A stretch of 64,000 bases of DNA. It comes from Fratercula arctica. Taxonomy: Eukaryota; Chordata; Aves; Charadriiformes; Alcidae. Shown in pieces: positions 1-63,500 of the stretch. Positions within the stretch are counted from its first letter, which is position 1. Each line of letters opens with the position of its first letter. The position numbers and the translations under genes are program-made. The notes beneath the pieces are model-generated. The model was not told the DNA's origin. It saw only the letters and a program-made list of their open reading frames with translations, and made no database searches. The stretch is taken from NCBI GenBank assembly GCA_947846985.1, contig CANTUZ010000003.1, forward strand, positions 53,826,096-53,890,095, in the 5' to 3' direction.

Positions 1-3000
1 CCACTGCCAGTCACCAGACCGAGCCTGTGGGACCGACGTGGTGTCTTCTGTGCTGGTGGTGGCAGAAAATACACATACGCACGCACAGCCGACAAGCAAC
101 TCAGTGTTTGTTTCCACTGAGAAAGTTTTGACCTGCTTAAAGAGCCATTGCTATGGAAACCTAATGAGAAGATAATTGAATGAAATGTCTTTGCTTTCCA
201 TCCCTTTCTCACACTGGTGCCAGCAAGGTCAGAACCTTGCAGGCCTGCTTTCTCTTCAGGTTCATGCAAATTTGATAAAAATACTAAAGGCCCATTTTCT
301 TCCTTGTGCCAGCTCCGGTTAGATAAATTATCTTGTATTCAATCAGGAGCAGTTACAAGTCTGTCAGTTTTTCATACTAATTATGTGACTGGGCCATTTC
401 TAATGTACGCGGATAAGCAAATGGCTTTGCGGCAGAGCCAGCGTGCGGTTTTGCATCGGTTATTCACCGCTATGAATGTGCATAATATTTGTAGATTGAA
501 AATCCCATCCAAAGCATTTTCCTCAATGGGCTATAAATAGTCATTGGGAGGGAAATAAGAGGGCCACTATCAGTTTATTGAAGATCATAACAGTAGTGGT
601 TTCGTTATCAGATGGTGCTATGCACCTGTGGATTTTATGGTCCATAAATGAGATGCGGCCATGTGTTAAAACACATCTGCATTTAAAATACTTAGTGTTG
701 AAACAAAAACCCGTAAGAAATCCTGTCGTTCTCAGTTCCCATGTTTGTTCTGTTTCGAGAATGATGAGCTTTCAAAAATCAACAGGCACATTCATGAAAG
801 CAGCACATGGTGTCATTTATTTCCTTTCCCAGTTCTGTGGTGTACCAGCACATTCACATCTCAGGGCACGTATGACTATGTCTCTTGTAAAATTAACCGC
901 TCTCTATGCGAGATAAGCCCTGCTGTTTTTGTGTCTGAGATCAGAATCAGCCCAGAGTTAACAGGGAAAGCTGTAGCCTAGTAGCTCAATACAGCCTAGT
1001 TAAAATCCATCTTAATAATCAGATACAGTCTCAGTCATCTTGTGACACTGATGTGTGCATTGGTTCTTCCTTGTGCTCCAAGTTTTGGAGCCCACCTCCA
1101 GGTTTCAGGAGTTAATTTGTAAAAGGGAGGATTGCTTAGGTATAGCAAGCTCCCCCCCACTGCAGCAGTTCTATGGAAAGATAAATTCAAAGACCGTTTT
1201 GGATGCCTGGCTTTGCCATTGCTCATACAGAACCCACAGGCTGCAAGACAAGAACCAGAAGTGCCCTCCACAGGCAGTCCTCATGTCCAGGTCTTTGTTG
1301 TCAAAGACGTCTGGTCTGGACTCTTATCTTCTAAGGACCCTCTTAAAAGCAGTTAGTTTTTAAAGCTGCCCTCCTTTTCTCTACTTACTGTTGGAAGTTT
1401 GTCCAAATAGTTAGAAAATGTTAAATCCTCTTTTCTAATTTCTTTACAGCTTATGTCTACTTGTTCCTGTGCCTGATTTATTAATAGGCACTAAATTAAT
1501 CTTCTTGCAGCTTTCAGTTTTGACAGACTGAACAGGCAAAACTTTTCTAGCTTTCTCTCCTAAAATAAGCTGCCTGGTTCCCTGACTATTCCAACAGCTT
1601 TTCTCTTTACCGCTTCTGGTTTAAATTAATCTTTCGTGAGCATGAGTAATGACGGTTGTATAGCTACTCCCACGTATATTCATTCTTTGTACTGCCATTG
1701 GAATTTCCCATCCTTATGCCTTTTAGGATTAATGTGTTGTTTTTTTCTCAGTCATCCTTTTTCAGCTGATATCCCCAGGTACTCTTGTCATTTGCAAACC
1801 TCCAGCATTTGAAAGACTGACTTTTGTGTCAGTCCTGTTTGTGTAGTTGCACATTTTAGCGTTGAATGTAAACTCATTTCCGTTAAGCTCGTCTTTCTAA
1901 TCAGCTAGTTTCTGGTCCAGGTTCTGCACTCTGGCTGTTGCTACTAAATTTTGTGTCGCTGATCACTGAGTGGTCTGATGTGGTTTACTAAACTCCACTG
2001 AAACCCCTCATCTCTCTAAGGCAGTAGTATTTGATTACTTCCAAAAGTAGCTCAATTTTAAATTGTCTATTGTGCTGCTTTATTTTTCCTCATTGATTTC
2101 AGCAGTTTAGCTCCAAGAGGCCCAAAGTATCAGCCTAGAGATAGTTTTGAATTTGTAAGATTAATGGATTGAAGCTTTGACCCCTTCTGCGTCTCTCTTC
2201 CAGAGATTATGGGTTGATAAGAAAGTACTCCTTCCCTCTGGCCATAAATCTTTTTTTTTCTTTCTTCTTGTCTGAACATATACCCGTACATTTCTTCTGC
2301 TATATGATGTGACAGAGTACATTTCATGTGAAAGCTTGCTAATGAAGTTGTACATCAGACCACAACAAAAATGAAGGCCTCCACGGTGGAGTAATGGCAT
2401 TTGGCTCCCTTTCAGACATGCAGTGCTGAAACTTCTGCCAAGTGTCACTGCATCATTAACTTTCAGTACAAGTTATCAGTCTATGAATGGAAGAACACAA
2501 ATCACTTTCAGTGCACGTTCACAGAGGAGCTGCAGATTTAACAGAGTAAGGGAGTGTAATTGGCAAATCAAACATACAGTGACTCTAAGGTATTCTGGAA
2601 TTTTTCACCAGACATCTAGGAAGTAAAATGCTTGATTGATTCCACTGACGGTTTTTAAGCATCAGAGTTGTCTGGTGGAACTAAAGAGCAAGTGCCTTAT
2701 CAGGCTCTGTGTGGTGGGTTTTGTTGGCATTTCCATCTCTTCAGAGCAGCTGTTAGCATTTTCAAGGTCAGCCTAGGCGTGGAATATTTCCTCTGTAGGG
2801 AATGCATGAAATGATAATTGGAATTTGCATCCTCTGATGAAACTCAGCATAGTTCTTAAATCAGTTATAAAAGAGAAGGTGGTCTGCTTGCTATGGATCC
2901 TCCTCTTCTCCTCACCCCTTCTAGCTCAGGCGCATCAGAAGTTTGCTCCTACTGTTCTTCCCCTTCTTTTGGAGGCCAGCGTGCAATGAGTTGGTGGCCT

Positions 3001-5173
3001 CAGGCTAATTCCCAGTGAACAGATGTCTGCATCACAAACATTGCCGCTACACCTGCTACTTACTTGCATCATTGTTGGCAACTGCGCAAGAGGAGAAAAG
3101 GATTAAAATGGATTTGGGGGCTGAAGAGCACAAGAGACTGCCTCTCCACTTCGAGACTGATTTCACTAGTGAGGCAAAGTTCTGATCATTAACAGAGTTT
3201 ATTTTCTAAGGATGGTGATTTGTTACATTTCATGGATGCTAAATTCATTTAAGATAAATAGAATAACTGCTTGATGGATGACGTCTATGCTCGGGTGCAA
3301 AGCATGTAGTGGATTAATTCTATCAGTTCAACAGAACTCGGCTTTCTTTTCTCCATATACAAGTCCACGTACTTTTTATCTGATTTACCTTTATTTAGAA
3401 AAATACTTGCTGACAACTTTAGTTTTAAGTGTCTGGATGAAATACTGGCCCTGTTGAACATCTTTAAATTTTGATCCTGTCTTTTCTGGAGTTTTTACCC
3501 AGAAAGTATGGGGTTTGTATTTTTGTCCTGCATCTGTTATTCAGGCTTCTTAAAAACTGAGCATCTGTTGGCATATCACCTATATCATTAACTTCTGTCC
3601 AGCAAGGGTAAACTGTATCAGCAAGGAAAATACTGAATGTCTCTCTCCGCCTGGTGCACTACAAATCTGAAATTCGATTGCTTCAATTGGTTTGCAGTTT
3701 GTGCTGGATTAAATTTCTAATCAGTCTGAGGTTGAAGGAGGTTATATGTCAGAGCTTCGCTGTACCAAACCCTCCTTGTCGAGATGAATTACTAAGCCAA
3801 ACTGAAACTTCATACTGTCTCATTTCCCCTTTAATGATGTCTTTGCAAATTGATAAGCATGTTTTTCATGCTTACGAAACATTGGCCAGTAATTGCTTAC
3901 ATCTTCTAAACTCTGAACTGGCTTGAACTAAAATTTTCCTTCAAGTGGTTTACCGAATTGATAAAAAACTCTTCATTGCCCTCTTCCGGGGGTCTAAGAA
4001 AACGCAAGGAGCCTCTGCAAACCCTGGGGACAGCAACTAGAGCATGGCATGTGTGTGTTATTGTATGGCCTCGTTCAAAGAACGATTTGGCTTGAGGTCT
4101 TCTTGGTATGCTGGGGTGCGCATGTTTCTGTTCTGCATGGCTGCAGTACAGCCACCGCACAATAGGGCATTGTCATGTTGCAGGGCCGAGCTCTCAACAA
4201 AGAGACTGCAGTAATGTTTTGCACTTGGGAGCCTCCAGCAAAGCCACTGAAGCTGGCAAAAGTCATTTCACTGGCTTGGTGCAGCTTGGTTAAATAGTGA
4301 TTCCCATAGGAAGGCTTCAAAGAATTGCACAAGATTTGGTTATTTCTATTAGCTCCATTTATGCAGTCAGAAACAAAGGCAATGACGGGGGGACGGGGGG
4401 GTGATGTCTCATCAGAGATCCCACAATGAACCGTTGGCACTGAGTTGGAATCCGTTATGGAAAACTGGTTCAACATGAAGACTGAGAATAAAAGATTTAC
4501 TCACTATTTCAGTGGGTTGTTTGTAAAGTCCATGTTCTGTTAAAATAAGTCTTTCCAGCTAGCTTTTGAGGAAGGGAGTATACAGTGGTGGGAAAGCACA
4601 CAGAAGGGACTTAGGAGAAAGAAGCTACAGTCTCCTGTCATCTATGGTTGCACTTCATAGGGTCTGGACAAGCCTTTTTCACCTCATCTTTAAAAATATC
4701 TCTATTCTCTTCCACAGAGTGGCTTCTGAAAGTTTAATGAATGCTTGTTTATAAAGCATTTTCAGATAAAAAAAATAGGCCAAAACCTGTTATACAGCTT
4801 AACAAATACAGCATCTCAGTGCTACAGTTTCTAAGGCAGCCAAAATACTGTTTTACAAATAGAAAGGGGGAAAGTATGTGAAAAAGTGTTTTTCTGAGGG
4901 ATACCTAGACTCCTTTGCCTTAACCATAGGTTTCTGTCGGTATGTATTTTTCTATGCTGGTTGCAAAAGGCATGTTTAAGAGGGGAACTCAATTACTGCG
5001 GTCGGACCTGTGGGTACAGTTTTTGTTTCCAACTTGCTGTGTTGGGAAGAAAAGGGAAGAGAAAACAGCTCATGATATATAGTTTGGAAACTATAATTTA
5101 CTGTAATCAGACAGCTCCCATGAAATGTGAGAAGCCTCCATCAATAAGTCCACTTCTCTTTTTTTTGTCCTAG
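1..5173 (+). other. SASH1 intron upstream of exon A
   Basis: No coding exon or RNA gene was recognised here. The missing N-terminal SASH1 segments (acidic/Pro N-terminus, the IEESLGF-type block) were searched for by eye and not found. Sequence is AT-rich, without clear CR1 copies. Confidence 0.7.
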
Positions 5174-54030
<48,857 letters not shown>

Positions 54031-55028
54031 CATGCTCCATAGTGTGGCATTGCCTGGTAGAGAGTCCACTGCTTCTTCCTGCACCAGTATTGCTCTAATT
54101 ACTTCACATAGCTAAAGGGATCAAGGAACTGGCTCCCAAGGACAGGCAGATATCTTCTTCAAAGGATATAAAATGTTCCTGTTGCTGTCTTTGGCAACTG
54201 AAGGAGAAGAGAAGCAACCACCAGGTAACATAGATGTGGTACTTCCCTCCCCCCTCTACTCCCTTGTAAAGTATTCTTATTTCATAAAGTGCACAGGGTT
54301 GGCCTGAGAATCAGACAGCTTCACAGAATTAAGGGACCCTTGCACATTTTCCACAAGTTTGTCAAAGTAATAATACTAATAAATAGGCCCCATTTCTATG
54401 GAGAGCTCCTTAGGTTGGGGGTCTTCTGTACGTCCAGGTTCCAAGTACCTGGAGTCAGTCCTAAAGACCAGGTACAAGCCAAGGTGCAAATTTGGTAAAT
54501 GCCTTTTGGTTATTTTAGCAGTCAAGAGCTGAACACAAACCCCCATGGTCACCTTCGCTGTTGCTTGGTATAGGTCCCCATACGCCACAAAGCCTTTAGC
54601 TAGGCCAAAGTTAATGGACTGGAATTAGGTTTCAGTATGGGCCATCTCTGTCACTCCAGTGCAACTAACCCGCGGAGAGTCAGAAAGCTTCTTTTTATTT
54701 GTACAGAGCTGAGGTCATTTTTATAACTGCTTTCTAGCAATCAGCTTTTTATTTGCCTTAAAATAAGCTTTTAAGCAGTTACCTAGTGTTCACTTACCTG
54801 TATTCATGTTTCCCAAGCCTTGTTTCAACCTGTCACCCTTCAGCTGCACTTAGGGTGATTTCCAGCTGAAGTAGCTTCTATAAAATGCCTCATCATAACA
54901 CCTTCTGTGTTGTAGAGATGTTTTTACAAATGCAGGGTTATGCTAGGTTTCGGTTGTCAGGCTTAACTTCTTGTTCACTACAGTCTGCATTTACTGTTGT
55001 TACTAAACTGTTCCAAGATATACTGCCT

Positions 55029-55036
55029 TGTATATA
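55029..55036 (+). promoter_or_regulatory. Pumilio-type element in 3' UTR
   Basis: TGTATATA matches the PUM consensus UGUANAUA in the sense strand of the 3' UTR. Eight-base motifs arise by chance at this length of AT-rich sequence, so this is only a candidate site. Confidence 0.25.
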
Positions 55037-55792
55037 TGTAACTGCTTTTCATTTAATCATATTCTGTGTACTGTGTTATATTGTCAATCATTATGCTGCA
55101 GCTTTGACTTGGTATCCTGACCGTATCGATTCCAAACAGTGGGTTTCTGCAAATGAAAATTCACTTGTGGGAGATAAAAAGCATCGGAAAAGCAAATTGT
55201 GTCCCATAGACATCATCATCAGATCCAGTAATTCCATTGCATGGGTGAAAAAAAAAAAATCCAATATAGTCTTATCAATTACACTGTGATTTTACAACAG
55301 TTGATATCCCTCATGACTGTGTTAATGTTACCTCTCACTGGAAGAGAGCATTGTTCTGGCATATGTGATGAACCATTTTTCCATGATGGAATGATATTTT
55401 TCTGCCTAAATCCGTGTAAAACGTTCCATTCGCATATGTGGCTAATGACAGATTTTATTTTTCTATATGGGTACACATTTTATATACCAAATACAGATTA
55501 TCATGAATAGCACATAACTAGCTTTTTGTTTGGGGTCTATATATGGTGTGTCCTTTGGCTTCTTATAGCGCAAATGCTCCGTGGAAGACAGAGCAAGCTG
55601 ACTCTGGCAGATAAAGGGAGATAGTGTAGGAACCTGGGCACAGGCCAGGACGTGTGGCTGTTTCCCGTATCAGTTCTGACATCAGCTTACTGTATAAAAC
55701 CAGACAAGGCACTTGACTGTTTGGTGCCTCAGTTATCCCAGCCTCACATCGAGCTAATAACACTTTTTCCTGATAAATTGCTCTGATCGATG

Positions 55793-55798
55793 AATAAA
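55793..55798 (+). terminator. possible proximal poly(A) signal
   Basis: AATAAA occurs in GATGAATAAAAAATTGTGG with a GT-rich segment (TTGTGGTTATT) just after it. Use here would give a ~1.8 kb 3' UTR lacking the distal half. This rests on the motif only. Confidence 0.3.
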
Positions 55799-57177
55799 AA
55801 ATTGTGGTTATTCCATGATTCCGTAGGCTATATAGTCCTTTCATGATCATGTTTTAAGTCAGATGAACTATGCATTTTACTACAGATGATAATTAATTTG
55901 ACTCCTGGTAGAATTGGTAGGTGCTACCTTGTTTCATATTTCACCACTGTCTGCTGCGCACCGTCGTGTGAAGGCAGCTTAGCCACTGGGCTGTAACTTG
56001 AAATTGTTCTCAAGCAAAGCTCCTCCGGATCTGTTTCTGTAATGTTCTCCTTGGTGTGTGGATAATCAGCATGTTCTAATATGACAGCATCAGGAAACAT
56101 ACAGCATAGGTGTTTTGCACAGCTGGTGAATATCTAAAAAGAGGGGGAAAAAAATTAAGTGTCTTTATAATGAAGATGATTTGTCTGTTGTTCCTCTCTG
56201 AGGCTTACATGGCGACTATCAGTAAGCAGGAGGTGGAAAGAGTATTGAGACTTCCTGGGATCGCTGGCAGGGGCCAGAACTGAGTAGAAGTAAGTAGACA
56301 GCAGCTATATTGGAGCAAGGAAAAAGTCCAAGCTGGCTATATGCAATAAAAAAGGAACCAAATTTCCTCGTGTTGCAGTTCCCGGCAAGTCACATAAAGC
56401 TCTCCCATATTAACTACTTTCCCCCTCTCTAACAGAATTATGGGAATAAGCTTGAACCTGTGTGCCAAAAACTCTTTGTAACCCATAATTTTTAAATGAT
56501 TACATAGCCCAGGGAAACCAAATCACACCCATCAGGACTAGAGTGAGCAGTTTGAGATTTGTGAGTTTTAAGAGTTGCTTTGTTTTTCTTTTTAAGACTG
56601 TGCTCTGTGGTCTTAGTTGAATTACAATTTTAGCTTATATTTTAATCTAAAAAAGCCTTAAGCTTCTCAGTGTTTGAGGTTCCCTGCTGTGGTTTCAGTG
56701 ACCTGTGGCGTCCCCCGAGCAGGTGAGGCGATGCGCTATGAGAGCCATAACCTCTTACATTTTCTTGCAACCATTCAGTGCTCTAAGCAAAAGTTGGCTC
56801 GTTAATTCTTGGGAAGCACGAAAGAAACCTGCTGCTGGAATCCTAATCTGCTCTGCTCAGGCTAACGATGTTAATCATCTATCCATTGTACCACTGTAAC
56901 TCAAACAGCTATTTAACAATAGAAGCAGCAAGCTCATAATATTACCGAATGCCATCATAACCGTAAGCTTCGATCGATAACCCTCTATTACTACCCAGGT
57001 GGCAGTGTCGCCCGGAGTTCCCTGTGCTCTCTTATGAGCCTGGCTTTGAATGCAGACTGGGAGCATGATCCGAAGCATTAAACGTTGCATTATTCAAACA
57101 GGTCATCATCTCTGAGAGCAGCAATAGTGGTCGATTCACCAAGTCACAGCTGTGCAGTTGTACTGTATTATTTTTAG

Positions 57178-57183
57178 AATAAA
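57178..57183 (+). terminator. possible proximal poly(A) signal
   Basis: AATAAA lies in the AT-rich stretch TTTTTAGAATAAATAATAC, ~385 nt before the distal signal. It has a moderate T-rich stretch downstream. It could give a slightly shorter 3' UTR. Confidence 0.35.
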
Positions 57184-57562
57184 TAATACTTTTGGTCCAA
57201 GATACTTTTATCTTTAATTGACGCCCTCTGGGGAATCAAAACTGTCAAGCAAGTTATGTAACAACTAACAAAGTTGCACTTTCTGTATATGAAATCAATA
57301 TTTAAATAACTTATTTTTCTCCATTTGCTGTTCTTAAATGATGTAAGTAGCTGTAATATACCAGTACTCAATATGTCCTACAGTTTGCTCCAACCCAAGA
57401 AAGCTGTGTATTGTAAAGAAAAAAAAAGAAAAAACAAAATATGAATGTGTAAAGATTATTGTGCTGTTACATTTAGCAAAAAAAAATGGTTGACAAAAGG
57501 GTTTTCCTGTGTATCAAAACTTGTCTATAATTATATGTCATACTGTTCATAGATAAAAAGTA

Positions 57563-57568
57563 AATAAA
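57563..57568 (+). terminator. SASH1: main poly(A) signal AATAAA for SASH1
   Basis: A canonical hexamer (GTAAATAAATTTCC) is followed within ~30 nt by a T/GT-rich element (CTCCCTTTTTTTCGTTGTTTTT), the usual downstream context. This makes it the best candidate for the distal cleavage site at about 57585-57590. Confidence 0.65.
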
Positions 57569-57590
57569 TTTCCTTGGTCTCTCCCTTTTT

Positions 57591-60500
57591 TTCGTTGTTT
57601 TTAATTTAGCTGACACATTTACTGGTCTGGTAGCAGTGTCCAGCTATTTAATTTCTTTGCTTGTATCCCAGCCTCTGTCCCTCCAGTTTACCCAGACTGC
57701 AGTTCCTCACCTTGTAAGCACTCTCAACACATACCCACAGCAGGAGAAAAAGGTTAAAAAATAAAAAGATTAAAAGCCCTCATAATCCAGGACTGGAAGC
57801 AGCCCTCAAAATGTGATTGTGTGGGATGTGAATCATCACTGTCCAAACCTTGTCTCTTACATCCCATGAACGCCCAGCTGCTGGGCTCGGGGGATGTGTG
57901 CGAGAGGTCTCCCAGGTCTCCCTTTGGGAGATTTCCTCTTTGCAATGGGATAATTAAAAATTGATGGAACCAGAGAAAGAGTATATGAGCATAATGCTCT
58001 GGAGTTGTAGTTACAGCTCTTGCCTGCAAGAAGGGGATTTCAAACGTGGTTTTCAAATGCAGCTCCGCTTCATTGGGCTGGCGAGGTTCTCTCCTTATTC
58101 TGGAGAGGGCGGCTGCTGTGGCTCCTGAGCAGTCAGGTAATCTCTGCAGTCTGTGATAAGATGACAGCGTCCAGGTTTTAGGGCAAAGGAGCCTTAGGAC
58201 ATGACTCTTGGCACTTCCTTTGGGCTCACTTGAGTGACTTCTCGCTTAGTGTTGGCCTAGTTAAATTTGCTGTGTAATTAATGGGTACGCTTAGCGTCCT
58301 AACAGACTGCTGGCAGGTCCACATGGCAGCAGTGCACCATAGCTGGAAATTAATCCTGTGTGGATTTAGCCCTAAGTAACAAGGGTGGGCTGTGCCTGCA
58401 TTAGTTGTTGTTAACCGGAAGCTTAACTCTGGAAATGACATAAAGAGAAAGCAAACAAAAGATCTATCGTTTGGGTTGGATCCAGACAGCTGAATCTCCG
58501 GTTCCATTCAGGCAACGCTCCCATCAGAACTGTACAACGTGGCAAACGCTTCGTGGGAACGAGGGAGCGTGTCAGATGTGAACTTTTAATTTTTTTTCTT
58601 CTATTAATATCTCAGGGTTCAGCTGAGGACCGGGCTGCTGCTGTGGTGTGCAGCAGAGGGCACTGCTCTGCTGGCCGGAGCGGGGCGCTCAGCTCGTCCC
58701 CGGGGACCGCAGCTGGCTCAAATGCAGGCCGTTTCCAAGAGTCTCTCAAGTAACAGAACAGAAATAAAAACAAAACAAACACTGCGCAACATGAAAAAGC
58801 CCGAGCGCCTGCCATTTCTGCAGCTGGAAGGAGTATTGCTTCCCTTCCAAGACTGCTGTGGTCCAGGATTGCTTTGGGAGCAGCTGAAACGCAAAGCCCC
58901 TGTCTCTTGCTCTCAGCATTTTGCTGGTGCGTTTGATCCCAGTGTGTGCTAACCACCACTGCCACTGCCAAAACCAAACGCCATCACCCCCCCCACACAC
59001 ACACATACCTATCCTTACTCTAAAAGTTCTCTTTCCACCATGAAGTGTTTGCAGGAGCAAAAGAGACGTGGGAGAAATGTGTTAAAATCCTTGCTACTGA
59101 TACTTACAAAAAGAAACTTTATGCCTGAGCGGAAGGTTCACATGTAAGCCCATGGAGACTTAAAATCTGTGAATGTTAACGTTACATATACCACCAGCGC
59201 TACCTCATGAGACTGCTAAAGGTTAATCGTTTAACATTCAGGAAGTAATATAAAGCAAAAGTCTTATTAGCTCTTAAGCTTGCCCTTTCGCAGGCACTGC
59301 AGTCTTTCATCGCATGAATGGACATCGTTATTTTTTTCCTTCAGTTCTGCGACACAATGAGTTTATGCCGAGTTTCTGCCTGCGTGACTGTGCTTACAGA
59401 TGTAAGTGTACTGGCCATGTTCAAGCCCTGACCCCAAAGCTCTGCAATTACTGAGATTCTGTCATTTCCAGTGGGTTTCAGCCTGGCTCCATGCAGGAGA
59501 AGAATTTTTACACAGGTAAATGAACTTACAATATTCCACACCAAAAAAAAAAAAAAAACACCAAACCAAAACCAAAACAAAAAAACCCACAAACAAAAAA
59601 AGAAGCCACTTTAAAAGCTTTTCAGGACATTTATGGAATTAGAATGCTTCCAAAAAAGAGTAAGACTAGAACAAAGCCGTAGGTCTTATTTCAAGGGAAC
59701 CTTGTTGCTTAGATGGCTGTGGTTGGAGTTCATAAAAGCTCTGGGTGCCTAAGGTCAAACAGAAAGACGTCTGGTGGGATTAGCTGCTTCCAAGACTAGA
59801 CAGGTTTGAGTAGGAGACAAAGGTGAGTTGAGATTGCAGTTTTGCACTTCAAACAGCTTGGTTGTTTACTGAATCCGGCCTTTTAACTTCACCATCTCTG
59901 AGATGAGTCCTGCATAGGCTTGGAAGTTCTACACTTGGCTGTTCCGAGGCGGATCCCATCCCAGATAGGCAGAGCGCTTTGCATCCCTGGCAACTTGTGC
60001 ATTCATTATATTGGCATATGATATTCTGAAAGTCCCACAAGTTGTATTTCTCCATTTAACCACAAAACGCATATACAGCTGTGCAAGTTTATGAAAACAA
60101 GACCTATATTTATGTCCACAAATCCTGCCTTAAGGGGACACACTTGAGAATTAGACTATCAGTCTGCTACTATTTCTTTTGCTCTTTGGCTCCACTGACT
60201 CTTATGATACTGAATATATACTCACCAGGTACTAAAAATGGAAGTTACAATTTTTTCATGTTTTACTGAAGCATGGGTAAGCTGTTACTAATACTAGCAT
60301 TCACTAGTTCCGATTTAAGTGGCTCATTTGCAGTTAGCCAAACAAAAAGCCCACCACCAATTCTCTGCCTCGAAGCGTGAAACCGAACTGCCTCTCTCGC
60401 AGGTTCAGTGTTGGTTAAAAAGAAGATGGAATGCCACCTCAACCATATGGTGAGCCATTCCCGTGCAGCGCTAGCAGTGTTACCATAACCCGCCTTTTCG

Positions 60501-63500
60501 CTCCGGTGGCCGTACACCAGAGTCCCCACTGGAACTAGGTTGGTACCGAGATCTGAAGTTAGTTCAACTTCCAGGTCTGTTCAGGTCTTAGCGATTCTAC
60601 AGAGCCAAAAAAAAGACAAGAACATGGAAATATCGTGGGCCACCTACTACACCCTGAGGTGCGAGCAATTTTAATAGGTTACAGTGGCTCCCTGAAAGCA
60701 AGATTAGCAATGCTGCTGAGCACGCTAAAACAATAGGCAAACACTATACACCTTTTTGTTGTAGCAGCACCTGCCACCCACAGGAGCTGCTGGATGAGGA
60801 AGACGGCATTTGCTGATAGTGAGGAGCAGCACTGCTCCTCTCCTGCCTCCCACTTCAGGTCTGCTGCTGTTAACGGAGCGGCGCAGGCTGCACTTGCTTA
60901 TGAGCATTAAACTATGAGCACCACAGAAGGTGCTTTGGGTTTGGAGCAGTGCAGCTTCTGAAGAGCAGAAGAACGGCTTAGATTAATTCAATTACACAAA
61001 TAAGCACTTACGTGCTTAATGAAGTCATCTAACGAAATGAGATGAATGAGAGGCTCTCTCAATTCATTAAACCACTTCCAGTTGAGAGACTTTTTTTATC
61101 CCCCAAGGGCTGGATTTAGAACGTGCCTTGGGACCAATTGCTGCCTCCTCAGTTTTCTCCTCCACAACCTGATGACAAAGCAGGAGAGGGCTTCAGGCTG
61201 CTTTCTAATATACATGCGAGCATGAGTCAAAACTTTGCCTTTTGACACATAGCAAGACCTCTGGAAGGTGCTCGAAAACTTACTTTTTTTCTTTCTCTTG
61301 TATGTATTTTAACAACTCGGTGGGTTGTGTCTTGCTTCAGGAATATGGGAGGCTTCTACCTGAGTCTGTGATGATTCGTGGAAGTTAACATTAAAAGCAA
61401 TGGCCCAAGGTCCCATGCAATACCTGTCAGTGTGGAGATTGTCTCCCCTGGAGCAGACAAGTGTCTGCAACACACAGTGTTTAACTTTGCAGGCAAACTT
61501 CCCAACCGCAGGTGGTTCATGCCTCCGAACACATAAAAGAAACACATCTGTCCGTGCTTGTCTGCATAGATAGTAGGCCGAGATGCAGCCTCACTCCTTG
61601 CATCTTTGCAAGCTGCATCCTTCTACATCCTACTGTCATGTTAGTTGTTTGGTCTGTGAGAAGACCAAAGCCGAGGTTTTGTCAAGTACTGGTCTCCGGC
61701 TCATCCTTCAGTGCTCACTTAGGTGTGTGCATGAACAAAAGTGGCTCTGTGACCCCTTGCGCAAGCAGCACCAGAGGTGTGAAGTGTCACGGGGAAAATG
61801 CAGCTAACACCACACTCATTTGGTGAATACCTCGTCAGGGCCTTTCAAAAATCCCACATTCAAATGGGAAAGAGAGGTGCGAAAAGAAACCAACCAGCTG
61901 GAGACCCTCCAAGCTGGTAACTACTTCTGCTCGTTTTTCCAGGTGTGTCTACTTTGCTGAGCACTTGTGTAGAGTTCTGTGAAGTCAACATGCTGTTTGG
62001 AGAAGAGAAATTCAGTTCAATCGGGTAATTGAGAGAAGCACCCAGGCCAGATGCAGTCTTTAATTCTGAGTGATGTTGCTTTTGCCAGGAGCGTTGGTTC
62101 CTGAGGCACAAGTCATGAGAGGCCCAGGAGAGCAGGAAGGTAGGGTGGATAACAGCGAGATCCCACAGACGCCATCTTCTTGATATCAGTGAAGTAAATC
62201 TAGATAAATCCTATTTAGAACCAACTGCAAAGGTCTGCCAGGTTGCAACCTGAGGCTTGTGCAAGGCTTGCACAGTGACAGAGTAGGAAACACTTGATTT
62301 CTGTTATTTGTTTTCTATTATTTCCAATGCCATCCCCGATAGCGCTCCTTACCTCTGTTCAATCCCGCCTGTGTGGTGGGAGTAACGTTTACGGGCTGCG
62401 CCTCTCTTCCTCCTTGGTGCCTGTCAAGGTGTGCCCGAGCCGCCCAAGCACGGCACTCCCTCCGAGCAGCCCAGCCGAAAAAAAGGGCTTGGGAGTGTTT
62501 CTGGCATGTGTTTTCTCTGGCTGCATTAGGGGCACAGGAGGAAGGAAAACAGATCAACCAACTCATGGAACAGCTGAGGTGGTAGTGAGGATTACTGGGA
62601 GAGAGGAGGGAAAGAAGGAAAGGCTGGATGAAGAAACTAGTGGAAAGCCGATGACTGTCATAAGAGCAGCATTTCTACCTTCTGGGAACACAGAGGTCTC
62701 GCATTCTCAGGTGAATATTTGGTATTAGACACGGCTGTGCCATTCATTTAATGAGTTATTTTAAGATGTTTTTCAAAGAGGAACTACCTAAAAATATAGA
62801 AAGAGAAGGAAAAGAAAAAAGTTCTCATTTATTTCTAAACACTTGTGGGACATACATGCTGTTTTCCCCCAGAAGAGGCGTCTCGTGGCTCAGGACAATT
62901 ACTAGTGGACAAGGCGAGACATCAGGCTCTCAGCATGGACTCTGTTTCTATGTTGTTCTGAGCAGGCTTTCGCTAACTCCAAATCACAACAGCGTCTGAT
63001 CCATCCTTTCTCACACAGAGCAGCAGGAACATAAAGCAGATTGTTAGTTTTCCCAGACATATAGTTTCTGCTCACTGGCTTGCCGTGCAAAGAAAGTAGC
63101 AGCTACAAGGTTTGTCATCACCATTGAGTCAACCACCTCTAAAACCGAAGGGCTTTTTACAAACCAACCAAAAAAAAAATCCAAATGATGAGAGTGCACC
63201 AAATCAGCAACTCCACACTTGTTGCTAATGAGCCAATTAGACAAAACACAGTGTGAGTGTCTCTGAACCTGCATCCCAAGGCCATTTTTACCTCTATCAA
63301 TCCATACTTTTTGAAATCACAAAACTTCAAACGAAATGTATGAATGAAATAATGAGGAAAATCTATGAGGACTTAGAGATGGGAAAGGTTATTTAATATT
63401 AGCAAAATATGCTTGAGTCTCTGTTGATTCGCTGCCTTCCCTTCACTTAGTTGCTTACTGACTTGTCAGCCTGTTACACAGAAGGATGTGTCCTACCTCT

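Larger units (their letters stand above)
54031..57590 (+). other. SASH1: SASH1 3' untranslated region
   Basis: About 3.5 kb follows the stop codon before the last convincing poly(A) signal at 57563. Human SASH1 also has a 3' UTR of several kilobases, so the length fits. No conserved long reading frame is present. It contains several AATAAA motifs (55793, 57178, 57563), a Pumilio-type TGTATATA at 55029, and A-rich tracts near the end (57419-57436, 57477-57487). The exact cleavage site is estimated, not seen. Confidence 0.75.

Noticed and set aside
1740..1830. Weak resemblance to CR1 ORF sequence (TGTCATTTGCAAACCTCCAG)
   Set aside because: Only one short phrase matches and no second CR1 motif is found in order nearby.
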